This document shows, piece after piece, positions 1 through 9,168 of a stretch of 64,000 bases of DNA (position 1 is its first letter; every line of letters starts with the position of its first letter). Position numbers and translations under genes: made by a program. The DNA is taken from positions 1-64,000 of the forward strand of contig JAHDFP010000015.1 of assembly GCA_020628095.1 (NCBI GenBank), given 5' to 3'. The notes beneath the pieces were generated by a model that searched no databases, was not told the origin of the DNA, and was given only the letters and a program-made list of their open reading frames with translations. This DNA comes from Saprospiraceae bacterium. GTDB taxonomy: Bacteria > Bacteroidota > Bacteroidia > Chitinophagales > Saprospiraceae.

Positions 1-43
1 CGACTTATAGTCGAAATCAAATCTACCGGCTTATAGACGGTAG
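1..43. repeat. Two adjacent small hairpins
   Basis: Two inverted repeats lie side by side at the window edge. The first is CGACT-TAT-AGTCG (1-13). The second is CTACCG-(9 nt)-CGGTAG (23-43). Both carry the word CTTATAG at or near the loop, so they look like two copies of one small element or an upstream structured leader or terminator. The left context is cut off, so the role is unknown. Confidence 0.35.
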
Positions 44-64
44 TAGTTTAATTTTGGAGATGAA

Positions 65-643
65 GTGAGTTCCGATGGTTTTGTAACCTATAATCGAATG
101 AAATTTGTACCTGATGATATGGAGCCGATATTTTTCGCTGGAAATAGTAAATGGAAACAAACAGGAATTAATCCCGAAAAATATTTGGGAAAAGAAGTCA
201 AAGTTGGATTGGTGTTAGATGAGAAGAAAATTATTGACCACTCAATTATTTTTCCAACACCATTGAATCCCTCTATTAGCAATGCGGAACAAAGTTCTGA
301 ATTGGTACATTATGTGGAAGCGGATCGAAATAAGATAGAATTATCATGGAATACAACTGTAGGAAATAACGTCGGTAATATCCTTGTTGTTATGAGATTT
401 GAAGGTTATACTAGTGATGATATTTTGGGTAAAAAGTATGAACCATTCACCAAACTGTTTCTATTAGAAGATGACGGATATCAGAAATTGAGTCAAGAAC
501 TATTTCAAGGCATTCCTACAAAAGGATTAGTTTCCTTTGAGTTTTTAAGGGGATATTGGGATGATTCCTTCAAAGCCTTAGATGATAACAATTTTAATAT
601 TAGGATATTTAGTACTTCATTACTTTACACTATTTTGGAGTAG
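65..643 (+). CDS. Hypothetical protein, 192 aa
   Basis: I do not recognise this protein. It starts with GTG at 65; GGAG lies five bases upstream, and an in-frame TAG at 44-46 blocks any longer start, so it is not simply the tail of a larger ORF. There is no signal peptide, membrane segment or cysteine motif. Hydrophobic and charged residues alternate as in a soluble alpha/beta or beta-rich fold, with a central stretch reading like a beta-sandwich strand pair (NILVVMRFEG). It ends five bases before the convergent stop of the DoxX gene. It is fairly AT-rich, so it may be accessory DNA belonging to a locus left of the window. Confidence 0.6.
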   Translation: MSSDGFVTYNRMKFVPDDMEPIFFAGNSKWKQTGINPEKYLGKEVKVGLVLDEKKIIDHSIIFPTPLNPSISNAEQSSELVHYVEADRNKIELSWNTTVGNNVGNILVVMRFEGYTSDDILGKKYEPFTKLFLLEDDGYQKLSQELFQGIPTKGLVSFEFLRGYWDDSFKALDDNNFNIRIFSTSLLYTILE

Positions 644-647
644 AGAA

Positions 648-1061
648 TCATATGACACTATCAAACTTATCATCAAAGGAATATTTGCCTGATCCTAGTA
701 AGTAGATGGATGCGAATCCAATGAGATAAATAAAAGCGGGTTCTTTAGATGATTCGTTGCCATACATGAACCAAGGGTCCTGACCGTGAACCAGAAAAAT
801 GGCTACTAGCATGGTAATGATCAGTGGCAGAGAAAATAAGCGTGTCTTATATCCTATTATAATAAAAATACAGGCAACAAATTCTGCAATGACGGCTAAT
901 AACAAGGTTATCTCGGCAGAGAGACCTATGAAAGAAAAAAACTTAATTTCTTCTCCTGATAGATATAGCTTAAGCTTTCCCAGACCATGTCCAAGCAACA
1001 TATAAAAGCCAAAACCAAGTCTAAGTACTAAGGCAGCGAGATCGGGATATTGAATAGTCAT
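648..1061 (-). CDS. DoxX family membrane protein
   Basis: This 137-residue protein has the four transmembrane segments and spacing of the DoxX family, with the early motif LRLGFGFYMLLGHGLGKL and a later IIGYKTRLFSLPL loop. DoxX proteins are small inner-membrane proteins. Some take part in redox or quinone-linked processes, but the substrate of this group is not known. The gene begins eight bases after the stop of the START-like gene on the same strand, so the two are probably co-transcribed. Family assignment is firm; function is not. Confidence 0.8.
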   Translation of the reverse strand: MTIQYPDLAALVLRLGFGFYMLLGHGLGKLKLYLSGEEIKFFSFIGLSAEITLLLAVIAEFVACIFIIIGYKTRLFSLPLIITMLVAIFLVHGQDPWFMYGNESSKEPAFIYLIGFASIYLLGSGKYSFDDKFDSVI

Positions 1062-1069
1062 CTTAGTGA

Positions 1070-1447
1070 TTATCCGCCACAGACGATACGTAACTGAGAG
1101 ACTTGCTTAGACCACCAGTCCTTTTGCTCCTGCTCTTCTCCGTCATCACAGAAGTCTGTGATCTCCAGTATAGTCTGTTGAGTTATATCAGATTTATACA
1201 TTCTATATTCCAAATATTCGCCCTCGTCCGAATCTTCAAATTTGAATCTTAACCTTTCCTCCTCTATGTCATCCACTATATGTGCTTGTTCTTCATCTCC
1301 TTCCCATGAGAAAACATATTCGTCCTCAGTCACATCGCACCCTTCACTAAACCATAACACCAGACACTCTGGAGCCGTCAGAAATTTATACAGGATGGAC
1401 GGTGAAGCCTTGAATATGAACTCCATGTCAATTTTCACTCTATCCAT
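1070..1447 (-). CDS. START-like (SRPBCC) domain protein
   Basis: This is a single-domain protein of the Bacteroidota START-like group, within the SRPBCC/AHSA1 superfamily that forms a hydrophobic ligand cavity. Visible features are FIFKASPSILYKFLTAP at the N-terminus, a central WFSEGCDV stretch and a closing WWSKQVSQLRIVCGG helix. The ORF track begins 12 codons upstream; I chose the internal ATG (reading MDRVKID) because family members start there and the upstream residues look random. It is very acidic. It precedes doxX in a two-gene operon. The ligand is unknown. Confidence 0.75.
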   Translation of the reverse strand: MDRVKIDMEFIFKASPSILYKFLTAPECLVLWFSEGCDVTEDEYVFSWEGDEEQAHIVDDIEEERLRFKFEDSDEGEYLEYRMYKSDITQQTILEITDFCDDGEEQEQKDWWSKQVSQLRIVCGG

Positions 1448-1607
1448 TAAAGAAATATTTATTTGTAATGATTTGGTTATCAAAAATATGGGCAGAATAT
1501 ATGATAATTTTTACGAAACAAAAATATTTATAAGAATTATTTGTAATCAGAAACTTTTTTGGTCAAAAATAGATTGAATACAAGCGTAAACTATAGTACA
1601 TTTTGCA

Positions 1608-1639
1608 TTTGATTATTGCGTACAATAGTTATACTTTTG
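1608..1639 (+). promoter_or_regulatory. Predicted rpoD promoter
   Basis: TTTG at 1608-1611 and TACTTTTG at 1632-1639 are separated by 20 bases, matching the Bacteroidota housekeeping consensus (-33 TTTG, -7 TAnnTTTG). The start codon of rpoD lies about 37 bases downstream of the -7 element. The sigma factor would thus be made from its own class of promoter. Confidence 0.65.
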
Positions 1640-1676
1640 ATGCTCAATTTTCCTTAAATACCTGAAATATAAATAG

Positions 1677-2543
1677 ATGCGGCAATTAAAGATTACTAAG
1701 TCCATAACCAATCGTGAAAGCCAATCATTAGAAAAATATTTACAAGAAATCGGGAAAGTTGATCTCCTCACTCCAGAGGAAGAAGTAGATTTAGCAAAGA
1801 AAATCAAGGCAGGAAACCAAGAGGCATTGGAAAAACTAACCAAGGCCAATCTTAGATTTGTGGTTTCTGTAGCCAAGCAATACCAGAATCAGGGATTATC
1901 ATTGAGTGACCTTATTAATGAGGGGAACTTAGGTCTTATTAAGGCTGCCCAGAGATTTGACGAAACGAGAGGATTCAAATTTATCTCTTATGCCGTATGG
2001 TGGATTAGGCAATCTATCCTACAGGCTCTAGCTGAACAATCAAGAATCGTAAGATTACCTTTAAACAAAGTCGGCTCTCTTAATAAAATCAATAGAGCCT
2101 TCTCTGAGTTAGAGCAAGAGTTCGAAAGAGAACCATCATCTGACGAGTTAGCGGAATTATTAGAGATAACGGCGGATGAGGTGGAGACAACCCTCGGTGT
2201 TGCGGCGAGACACGTGTCTATGGATGCGCCTTTTGTCGATGGAGAGGACAACTCTTTGCTGGATGTATTGGAAAACTCTGGTACACCAGGTACAGATAAG
2301 AAACTAGAATACTCTGAATCCCTCAGAAGAGAAATAGAAAGATCACTGAATACTCTTACGGAGAGACAATGTGATGTCATTAAGCTATACTTCGGTATAG
2401 GCATAGAGCATCCGATGTCACTGGAAGATATAGGTGATAGATTTGGGCTAACGCGTGAGCGTGTAAGACAGATCAAGGATAAGGCTATCAACAAACTAAG
2501 ATCTGCTTCTCGTAGCAAATTACTGAAGCATTACCTAGGATAA
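1677..2543 (+). CDS. rpoD: Primary RNA polymerase sigma factor RpoD/SigA
   Basis: This is the housekeeping sigma-70 factor, directing RNA polymerase to most promoters. At 288 residues it has the short form typical of Bacteroidota: region 1.1 is absent and region 1.2 starts near residue 15 ([19 protein letters not shown]). Region 2 follows ([20 protein letters not shown], then [14 protein letters not shown]), then region 3. Region 4 ends the protein with the helix-turn-helix [19 protein letters not shown] and KAINKLR. A consensus promoter lies upstream. It converges on the Lrp-type gene, with 21 bases between the two stops. Confidence 0.97.
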   Translation: MRQLKITKSITNRESQSLEKYLQEIGKVDLLTPEEEVDLAKKIKAGNQEALEKLTKANLRFVVSVAKQYQNQGLSLSDLINEGNLGLIKAAQRFDETRGFKFISYAVWWIRQSILQALAEQSRIVRLPLNKVGSLNKINRAFSELEQEFEREPSSDELAELLEITADEVETTLGVAARHVSMDAPFVDGEDNSLLDVLENSGTPGTDKKLEYSESLRREIERSLNTLTERQCDVIKLYFGIGIEHPMSLEDIGDRFGLTRERVRQIKDKAINKLRSASRSKLLKHYLG

Positions 2544-2564
2544 TACAAGTACAGGCTTCTACTC

Positions 2565-3029
2565 CTAATTCATATTAAGTGGACGCTTGAGACTATTATG
2601 TAGTGATATAAAGGTCTCTGTCCTTTGTATTCCCCCTATTTGTTGGATTTTGTCAGATATAATTGTTCTGAGATGATCTGTATCACGACTTATTACTTTG
2701 GCAAAAATGCTGTAAGTTCCCGTCGTGTAATGCGCCTCTAAGACCTCATCTATTTCACTTAGTTGTTGAGACACATTATCGTACATTTTACTTTGCTCTA
2801 AAAATATACCTAGAAAGGCTGTTATATCATAGCCCAACTTAGAGTAATCTACATTGAGCTGTGTATTGAGTATAACACCAGCATCCATCAGTTTTTTGAT
2901 TCTGACATGCACAGTTCCACCAGAAATAAACAATTCTTTCCCTATCTCGGCATAGGTTTTTTTGGCGTCCTTCATCAGAATTGATAATATCTTTAGGTCG
3001 GTATTATCAGGTACATAACTTTTCTTCAT
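2565..3029 (-). CDS. Lrp/AsnC family transcriptional regulator
   Basis: The 154-residue protein has the two-domain Lrp/AsnC build. A winged helix-turn-helix occupies roughly residues 8-55 (NTDLKILSILMKDAKKTYAE, then SGGTVHVRIKKL). A RAM effector-binding domain follows (TAFLGIFLEQ, AHYTTGTYSIFAKVISRD, with the closing QRTETFISL). Such regulators bind DNA as dimers or octamers and respond to amino acids or related small molecules. Its divergent neighbour is the S41 protease, 116 bases away, so the shared intergenic region could hold autoregulatory sites. The effector cannot be told from sequence. Confidence 0.9.
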   Translation of the reverse strand: MKKSYVPDNTDLKILSILMKDAKKTYAEIGKELFISGGTVHVRIKKLMDAGVILNTQLNVDYSKLGYDITAFLGIFLEQSKMYDNVSQQLSEIDEVLEAHYTTGTYSIFAKVISRDTDHLRTIISDKIQQIGGIQRTETFISLHNSLKRPLNMN

Positions 3030-3078
3030 CTTAATGGGAAATATTTGCGATTATCGTTCTAATAGCCCTAAAAATAGA

Positions 3079-3086
3079 TATGTTTG
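3079..3086 (+). promoter_or_regulatory. Possible -7 element of the protease gene
   Basis: TATGTTTG matches TAnnTTTG exactly and lies 59 bases before the ATG of the S41 protease. No good -33 TTTG is seen at the expected distance, so this is a partial promoter call. Confidence 0.35.
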
Positions 3087-3145
3087 TCTATTATCCAGAC
3101 TTATTAGCGTAATCTTAACTTTAAACTACTATCCATAATCTATAA

Positions 3146-4714
3146 ATGAGACCAGTCCACGAGCCTCAACAAAATCATATTTTCTTACCTCTCATTGCCG
3201 CAATCGCATGTGCCATCGGATTAGTCGCGGGTTACAAAATCAACTTTAGTAATAACGATTTGGCTCTCATAAAAGTAGAAGAACAATCTCAGAATCTAGG
3301 ATCAAAGACGGGGCAGATAGAAGAAATATTACGTTTTGTAGAAACTAATTATGTAGAGGATATAGAAGAGGACGAAGTTGTGGTAGACGCCATAAATCAT
3401 ATCCTTGAGCAATTGGACCCTCATTCTAATTACATCACTCCAGAAGAAGTAGAGGAGTATAACGAAAAGATGGATGGTGAATACAAAGGGATAGGCATAG
3501 AAACTATTAAGCTGCGCGACACATTCTATATCTCAGGTATCAACGAAGCTGGTCCAGCCTATAAATCAGGTCTGAGAGTAGGTGACGCCATCATAGCCAT
3601 AGATGACAGTATCATCTCAGGAACTAAGACGGAGTATACTGTCATGAGGAAAATGCTCAAAAGAAATACAGATGAAGACATCCAAATAAGTTATTCCAAG
3701 CCAACTACGGAGAATACGGATATCATCAATCTCGTACCAGAAAATATAAGTATTCCCTCTGCTAATCATCTCATCATGGTAGAAGATGATGTCGCGTATA
3801 TCAAAGTGCTCCGGTTCAATGCCAATACCTATAGACAATTTATGGAGTCTATAGAGTCAGTCGGAGAGGAGTTATCTCCGCTCAATCTGATTATAGACCT
3901 CAGAGATAACCCAGGCGGTTACTTACCTGAAGCCATCAATATACTATCTCAACTTTTCCCAGAGAAAGGCAGATTACTGACTTACACGCAAGGTCTGAAT
4001 AGAAAAAAGAGAGAATATCTTACCACGGGCAAACCATTTTATCAGATAGGCAAGATTGCTGTTTTGATTAATAGTGGATCGGCCTCTGGTAGTGAAATAT
4101 TAGCTGGTGCGATACAGGATTGGGATCGCGGATTTATCATTGGGGAACCATCTTATGGTAAGGGACTCGTGCAGGAGTTGTTTCCACTTAATAATGGTGG
4201 AGCACTTCGATTGACAGTAGCTAAATATTATTCTCCTAGCGGCAGACTCATCCAAAAGTCTTACGATAATATCAATGATAATTTCGAGGCGGATACTTCA
4301 TCTCATAGGACCAAGTTACTCTCACGTCAGGTATCAGGTGGTGGCGGCATCGTCCCTGATTATGCCGTGGCAGATTTATATAACGATTATTGCTTTCGCT
4401 ATTTTGATTATATAGATTATTTTCTGATTGATCTTATGAGGAAAAATGACACCTATGAGCTGTCGGATATTTCCTTTACCGATGAGGCATTGACTTCTTT
4501 TATAGAATCAGAGTATTACGAAGAAACTGATAACATCAGGGAAAATTGCCTGTTGGAAGCAGAAAGATTCATTAATGCCCATTATAAAAGAATGAAAGGC
4601 TCGGAGCTGGATTATCTTAATATGGCGATGATAGATGACCCCATGATCGAAAAAGCTCTATCTATTATTTCTGATAGGAAAACCACACTGGCTTTACTCT
4701 CTGATAAAAAATAA
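3146..4714 (+). CDS. S41 C-terminal processing peptidase (CtpA/Tsp-like)
   Basis: This is an envelope serine protease of family S41, which trims or degrades exported proteins from their C-termini. An N-terminal membrane anchor (residues about 9-30, LPLIAAIACAIGLVAGY) is followed by the N-terminal S41 helix region (EQLDPHSNYITPEEVEEYNE) and a PDZ domain (GIGIETIKLRDTFYISGI, GLRVGDAIIAID). In the catalytic core the nucleophile is probably S314 in SGSASGSE, with the general-base lysine K339 in GEPSYGKGLVQ, 25 residues later as in E. coli Tsp. A roughly 130-residue C-terminal extension follows. The 3' end overlaps the convergent TsaC-like gene by 21 bp. Confidence 0.93.
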   Translation: MRPVHEPQQNHIFLPLIAAIACAIGLVAGYKINFSNNDLALIKVEEQSQNLGSKTGQIEEILRFVETNYVEDIEEDEVVVDAINHILEQLDPHSNYITPEEVEEYNEKMDGEYKGIGIETIKLRDTFYISGINEAGPAYKSGLRVGDAIIAIDDSIISGTKTEYTVMRKMLKRNTDEDIQISYSKPTTENTDIINLVPENISIPSANHLIMVEDDVAYIKVLRFNANTYRQFMESIESVGEELSPLNLIIDLRDNPGGYLPEAINILSQLFPEKGRLLTYTQGLNRKKREYLTTGKPFYQIGKIAVLINSGSASGSEILAGAIQDWDRGFIIGEPSYGKGLVQELFPLNNGGALRLTVAKYYSPSGRLIQKSYDNINDNFEADTSSHRTKLLSRQVSGGGGIVPDYAVADLYNDYCFRYFDYIDYFLIDLMRKNDTYELSDISFTDEALTSFIESEYYEETDNIRENCLLEAERFINAHYKRMKGSELDYLNMAMIDDPMIEKALSIISDRKTTLALLSDKK

Positions 4715-5266
4715 CTCGCCTTCTTCGTTATAGCTTATAAGCATGCTTGATTTGCCATTATTGTCAGTAGAGCGTCCCGCTCTGAAAGTATAATCGACGG
4801 ATTTTAATATTTGACCTTCTATATCTTCGTAATTAGCTGGAGCAGGTTCTCCCTGCACGTTGGCGGATGTAGAGACGATGGGTTTTCCCAGTTGTGATAT
4901 GACGAGCTTAAGAGTTTCGTCTCTGACGACACGTATGGCAATGGTCTTGTCATCAGTCAACAGATAGTGAGGAATTTTCTTGTTGCCCTTATATATTACA
5001 CTTACGGGCCTGCGGTGATGATATATAAGGGTTTCTATTCTGGGGTGGATAGATTCTATATAGGTTTTAAGGGTTTTTATAGTATCGACTAATAAGATCA
5101 TCTTCTTATGTCGATCCCTTTTTTTGATCTCGAAAATCCGATTTACAGCCTTTTCGTTCATGGCGTCACAGCTCAATCCCCAGATCGTATCGGTCGGGCA
5201 AAGGATTACCTTTCCCTGCTTCAATAGATCACATACTTCGTCCAAATTATCTAAGTGGTTTTCCAT
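4694..5266 (-). CDS. tsaC: L-threonylcarbamoyladenylate synthase (TsaC/Sua5/YwlC family)
   Basis: The enzyme forms threonylcarbamoyl-AMP from threonine, bicarbonate and ATP, the first step of t6A37 modification in ANN-decoding tRNAs. The YrdC fold is recognisable from ILCPTDTIWGLSCDA, the KKRDRHKKMILLV basic loop, and the late PIVSTSANVQGEPAP motif. At 190 residues it is the short TsaC/YwlC form, without the Sua5 C-terminal domain. The stop lies inside the convergent protease gene. The upstream 170 bp is shared with the divergent PKD adhesin. Function is essential in most bacteria. Confidence 0.92.
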   Translation of the reverse strand: MENHLDNLDEVCDLLKQGKVILCPTDTIWGLSCDAMNEKAVNRIFEIKKRDRHKKMILLVDTIKTLKTYIESIHPRIETLIYHHRRPVSVIYKGNKKIPHYLLTDDKTIAIRVVRDETLKLVISQLGKPIVSTSANVQGEPAPANYEDIEGQILKSVDYTFRAGRSTDNNGKSSMLISYNEEGELFFIRE

Positions 5267-5436
5267 AAAATCTTATAGAACTGTCTTTCGTTACATTAAG
5301 GAGTTGTTACTTAGGTGTTTTTACTTTTGGAATAAACGATATATCATTAATTTTAATTTTATACAGAATGTAGATTTTCTCTTTCTAAGCCAACGTTTTT
5401 CTATAATTTGAGATAATCTATTATACAAGACATAGC

Positions 5437-7758
5437 ATGAAGCATAAACGCAACTTCTCCAGACTTTACCTTGCACTCACAATCCTGTTGTTTGGCTCCA
5501 TGAATGTGCAAGGTGCTCACATAGTCGGTGGTGAGGTGTATTATACTTTTGTTAGTTTCAACGCGGATACCACAGAGGTGACGTTCAGGATTGAGATTCC
5601 TATGTACCGTGATGCTTTTAGCGGTGGTGCTCAGTTTGATAGACCGCCAGATGGAGCTATGTTCGGTATATACAGGCAAAGGACGCCTTTGGACTGGTTT
5701 TTTATAGATCGTGTAGGTCCTATAGATCATGGACCTGTCAGCGATGTCGTACAAGCAGATGATCCCTGTGTAGAAGAACCCAGTAATGTAGGAGTGCAGA
5801 CCGCAGTCTATTCTTTCCAGTATACATTCGAGATTATCGACGAAAGTTATATGATCACTTACCAGAGGTGCTGCCGTAACGAGACTATAACTAATATAAG
5901 GGACCCGGGAGACACGGGGGCAGTTTTTGATATAGAGATAACCCCGGAGGCACAGCGATTAGGTAATAGTAGTCCTCAGTTCAATGAGTTCCCGCCTATA
6001 TTTATATGTCAAGGAGCGGATATAGGATTTGATCATTCTGCGATAGACAGAGATGGAGATGTATTGAGATATACTTTTTGTGCGCCATTTGAGTCTGGTG
6101 GAACCGTAGATGCTAATACGGGTAATCTTGGATGCTGCGAGTGTGTAAGACCTAATCCTGTCGATTGCCCACCTAATTATGGCAATGTTACTTTTCTTCC
6201 TCCTTATACCGCACAAGCACCTATGGCTGGCAACCCACTTGTGACCATAGATCAGGTGTCCGGTCTGATAAGTGGCGTCCCTGAGTTATTAGGCCAATTT
6301 GTAGTAGGAGTTTGTGTGGAAGAATTTAGAAACGGCGTAAGAATAGGCACGATACGGCGGGATTTTCAGTTTAATGTTGTGCCGTGTGTCCCTAATGTGG
6401 TTGCAGATTTTGCCTATGAAATTTTAGATACCATTGCCCCTATAGCTGGTGATTGCAAAAAGTTTGAGATAAACTCTTGCGGAGAAAACACTATCCGAAT
6501 ACTTAATGACAGTCAGCAAGAATCTAACATATTCGAATATCACTGGACGTTTTTTAATCCAGATGGATCAGTGCTAAATGATGTCGTCGGTGGGGCAAAT
6601 GTCAGAGATGTTGATGTCACTTTCCCAGACATAGGGGAATACACTGGTCAGATGATAATCAATGAGGGGTCAGACTGCTCAGATACGGCTTGTTTTTTTA
6701 TAAATATTTACCCCAGTATAGATGCAGATTTCAGTTTTGAATACGATACCTGTTCTGCAGGCGAGGTTAGTTTTTTTGATCAAAGTATAACAGGAGCTGC
6801 TGGCGGAATCACTGCATGGCAATGGAACTTCCTAGATGGTAATACGAGTAATCAACAGGATCCAATGCATGAATTTGACCGTCCAGGTATTCTTCCTGTA
6901 AACCTAACTGTGACGGATGACAATAGGTGCTCAGACGAAGTTGTACTCAATGTAGACTGGAGACCTGTGCCTAATCTTATCATCGTAGAGCCTTCTACTT
7001 TTGTGGGTTGTAGTCCATCTGAGATATTTTTTAATAATCTGTCCAGTCCTATTGACTCTACTTACGAGATACTATGGGATTTTGGTGATGGCAATACCAG
7101 CGATCAGATAAGTCCAACACACGTCTTTAATGATCCTGGCAATTATTCTATTTCTCTGACCATAAAATCCCCAGTAGGTTGCGAGACATCTGAGAACTTC
7201 CAATCATGGATAAGAGTACTAGAAGGACCAGAAGCCGACTTCGCATTCTCACCAGAACAACCTAATATTTTCAATAATACCGTATCCTTCACTAATTTAT
7301 CTTTGAGGGATGGCGCATGGCAATGGAACTTTGGAGGAATAGGCTCATCCAGTGACGAAAATCCGACTTATACCTTCCAAGACACGGGTGTCTATGAGGT
7401 CAAGCTCACTGTTTTTCACGAAAGAACAAATTGCACGGATACGATTAGTCAAATAATAGACGTAGAGCCTATTGTAAAATTCTTTATGCCAAACGCATTT
7501 ACACCTAATAATGATACATCCAATGATTTATTTTTGGGTAACGGTTTCTATGATGGTTTGGCAGATTTTACCATGTCTATTTGGAATCGATGGGGGGAAC
7601 TCGTCTTTGAGACAACAGACCCTCGTGACGGCTGGAATGGTCAAAAGAATAACAGCGGTAATTTTTCTCCGCAAGGGGTATATGTATATAAAGTCAGTTA
7701 TATTGGTCCAAGGGGAGATAGAGAGAATCTGGAGGGGCATGTAACCCTGATCAGATAG
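5437..7758 (+). CDS. Secreted PKD-domain protein with T9SS type B sorting domain
   Basis: This is a large exported surface protein. A signal peptide (about residues 1-26, ending NVQGA) is followed by a cysteine-rich N-terminal region starting AHIVGGEVYYTF, a stretch repeatedly seen in Bacteroidota gliding-associated proteins. Three PKD-like beta-sandwich repeats follow (about residues 430-680), each with the WxF/WDFGDG-type core: AWQWNFLDGNTS, ILWDFGDGNTS and AWQWNFGGIG. The end (FMPNAFTPNNDTSNDLF ... WNRWGELVF ... GVYVYKVSY) is the CHU_C/type B sorting domain recognised by the type IX secretion system. The likely role is adhesion or surface display; the ligand is unknown. Confidence 0.9.
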   Translation: MKHKRNFSRLYLALTILLFGSMNVQGAHIVGGEVYYTFVSFNADTTEVTFRIEIPMYRDAFSGGAQFDRPPDGAMFGIYRQRTPLDWFFIDRVGPIDHGPVSDVVQADDPCVEEPSNVGVQTAVYSFQYTFEIIDESYMITYQRCCRNETITNIRDPGDTGAVFDIEITPEAQRLGNSSPQFNEFPPIFICQGADIGFDHSAIDRDGDVLRYTFCAPFESGGTVDANTGNLGCCECVRPNPVDCPPNYGNVTFLPPYTAQAPMAGNPLVTIDQVSGLISGVPELLGQFVVGVCVEEFRNGVRIGTIRRDFQFNVVPCVPNVVADFAYEILDTIAPIAGDCKKFEINSCGENTIRILNDSQQESNIFEYHWTFFNPDGSVLNDVVGGANVRDVDVTFPDIGEYTGQMIINEGSDCSDTACFFINIYPSIDADFSFEYDTCSAGEVSFFDQSITGAAGGITAWQWNFLDGNTSNQQDPMHEFDRPGILPVNLTVTDDNRCSDEVVLNVDWRPVPNLIIVEPSTFVGCSPSEIFFNNLSSPIDSTYEILWDFGDGNTSDQISPTHVFNDPGNYSISLTIKSPVGCETSENFQSWIRVLEGPEADFAFSPEQPNIFNNTVSFTNLSLRDGAWQWNFGGIGSSSDENPTYTFQDTGVYEVKLTVFHERTNCTDTISQIIDVEPIVKFFMPNAFTPNNDTSNDLFLGNGFYDGLADFTMSIWNRWGELVFETTDPRDGWNGQKNNSGNFSPQGVYVYKVSYIGPRGDRENLEGHVTLIR

Positions 7759-7801
7759 TAAATATTGCTAATACGAAATGTAAATCATTGCCCAAGAAAA
7801 A

Positions 7802-7834
7802 TTGCAATAGTTAATATTTATTATCATATCTTTG
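7802..7834 (+). promoter_or_regulatory. Predicted rplS promoter
   Basis: TATCTTTG at 7827-7834 is an exact TAnnTTTG match, and a TTG at 7802-7804 lies 22 bases upstream. The rplS start codon is 32 bases downstream. Spacing and match are good for a Bacteroidota housekeeping promoter. Confidence 0.55.
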
Positions 7835-7866
7835 CGCTCCGATTATAGATCGTAAAATCACGCATC

Positions 7867-8223
7867 ATGGATTTGATATCATACGTACACGAGCAACTTA
7901 CTGAGAAGAAAGACCTTCCTAGCTTTAGACCAGGTGATAATGTGGCAGTGAGCTACAAAATCAAAGAGGGCGCTAAGGAAAGAATACAAACCTTCAAGGG
8001 TGACGTAATCCAAATCAACGGCATAGGCTCGACTAAAACATTTACAGTACGTAAGTTATCTAATGGTGTCGGTGTGGAAAGAATATTTCCTTTTAACTCT
8101 CCTATAATAGACACTATAAAAGTCCTCAAAAGAGGTAAGGTAAGACGAGCTAAACTATACTACCTAAGAGACTTAGTAGGTAAAAAAGCTAAGATCAAAG
8201 AGAGAAAATTCGTCAAAAAGTAG
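7867..8223 (+). CDS. rplS: 50S ribosomal protein L19
   Basis: L19 sits at the 30S-50S interface near the aminoacyl site and supports subunit joining. The 118-residue length is normal. The family signature is clear: [56 protein letters not shown], then the basic C-terminus [17 protein letters not shown]. Here it is not in the common rpsP-rimM-trmD-rplS operon: the adhesin gene is upstream, and a convergent SDR gene begins six bases beyond its stop. It has its own predicted promoter. Confidence 0.97.
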   Translation: MDLISYVHEQLTEKKDLPSFRPGDNVAVSYKIKEGAKERIQTFKGDVIQINGIGSTKTFTVRKLSNGVGVERIFPFNSPIIDTIKVLKRGKVRRAKLYYLRDLVGKKAKIKERKFVKK

Positions 8224-8229
8224 GCTGTA

Positions 8230-9093
8230 CTAAAAGCCTCTATAGTTCTTAGCCTCTTTATTACTCAGATTTTTCCATATCATCTTATCCACTAGCTTAG
8301 TAGGCAACCACTTGGATATAAGGCGGAAAGCTATTTTATTTTTAGTTACGAGATAACGTGGTTTGGGGTTTTTAGACTCCAATATATCATAGATGCACTG
8401 GGAGATGACCTCTGATGGTAAGGCGTTTTTTTCAGTATTGGCGATGATTTTGTCCGCCTTTTTGACCATAAATCCATAATCTGTATCCTCATACTTTTGT
8501 AGCGCGCCTTTATTCTTGCTCCATATTTTAGTTTTTATTGGTCCTGGTTCTATGATGGAGACTTTGATATTATAGAGCATTAGCTCGCGTCGGTAAGCAT
8601 CAGACATGGCTTCTAAGGCATATTTCGAGATGCAATAAGCACCCATAAACGGAGAAGTAAAGAGACCAGATACAGAGCCTATCATGATTATTTTGGAAGG
8701 ATCGGTCTGGTTATTCTTTGTTATCAAGGGCAAAAATACATTAGTTATATACTGAGCACTTAGCACATTGACATCTAGCTGCCGTCTCAATTCATTATTA
8801 TCCAATAAGGCCAATGGTCCGGGAATGGCTAATCCCGCATTATTAATGAGTGCGAATATCTCCCTGTCTTGTATTATTTCTTTTACATCGGTGAAGCTCT
8901 TGTCTATGGCATCCTCATCCGTCACATCGAATAATAGACAATCGAAATGTTCTTTCCACTGACTTTTAAGTCTATGTTTGTCTTCGGCTTTGCGGACGCT
9001 ACCGATTACATGATACCCTTTGTCGATGAGGTATTGGCAAGTATCGTATCCTATTCCAGAAGATACTCCAGTTATAATCACAATTTTTCTCAA
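8230..9093 (-). CDS. Short-chain dehydrogenase/reductase
   Basis: This is a classical SDR oxidoreductase of 287 residues. The Rossmann glycine motif TGVSSGIG is at residues 8-15, the structural NNAG motif follows (ALINNAGLAIPGP), and the catalytic Ser and YxxxK (MIGSVSGLF, then GAYCISKYALEAMSD) sit in the usual order. A C-terminal extension (RYLVTKNKIAFRLISKWLP) of the type seen in retinol-dehydrogenase-like and DHRS7-like SDRs suggests a hydrophobic substrate. Its 5' end is divergent from the AlkB-like gene, with about 75 bp between the starts. Substrate and cofactor preference are not determinable here. Confidence 0.88.
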   Translation of the reverse strand: MRKIVIITGVSSGIGYDTCQYLIDKGYHVIGSVRKAEDKHRLKSQWKEHFDCLLFDVTDEDAIDKSFTDVKEIIQDREIFALINNAGLAIPGPLALLDNNELRRQLDVNVLSAQYITNVFLPLITKNNQTDPSKIIMIGSVSGLFTSPFMGAYCISKYALEAMSDAYRRELMLYNIKVSIIEPGPIKTKIWSKNKGALQKYEDTDYGFMVKKADKIIANTEKNALPSEVISQCIYDILESKNPKPRYLVTKNKIAFRLISKWLPTKLVDKMIWKNLSNKEAKNYRGF

Positions 9094-9168
9094 AATGAAT
9101 TAAATTTAAAGTGCACTTATTCGATTAGTAATAATTGCAATAAAGCAAGAAAATCTAAAATACCGAGA

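Noticed and set aside
8947-9168. Upstream extension of the AlkB-like ORF
   Set aside because: It overlaps the 5' part of the divergent SDR gene and has no family resemblance; the family starts near residue 75 of this ORF.
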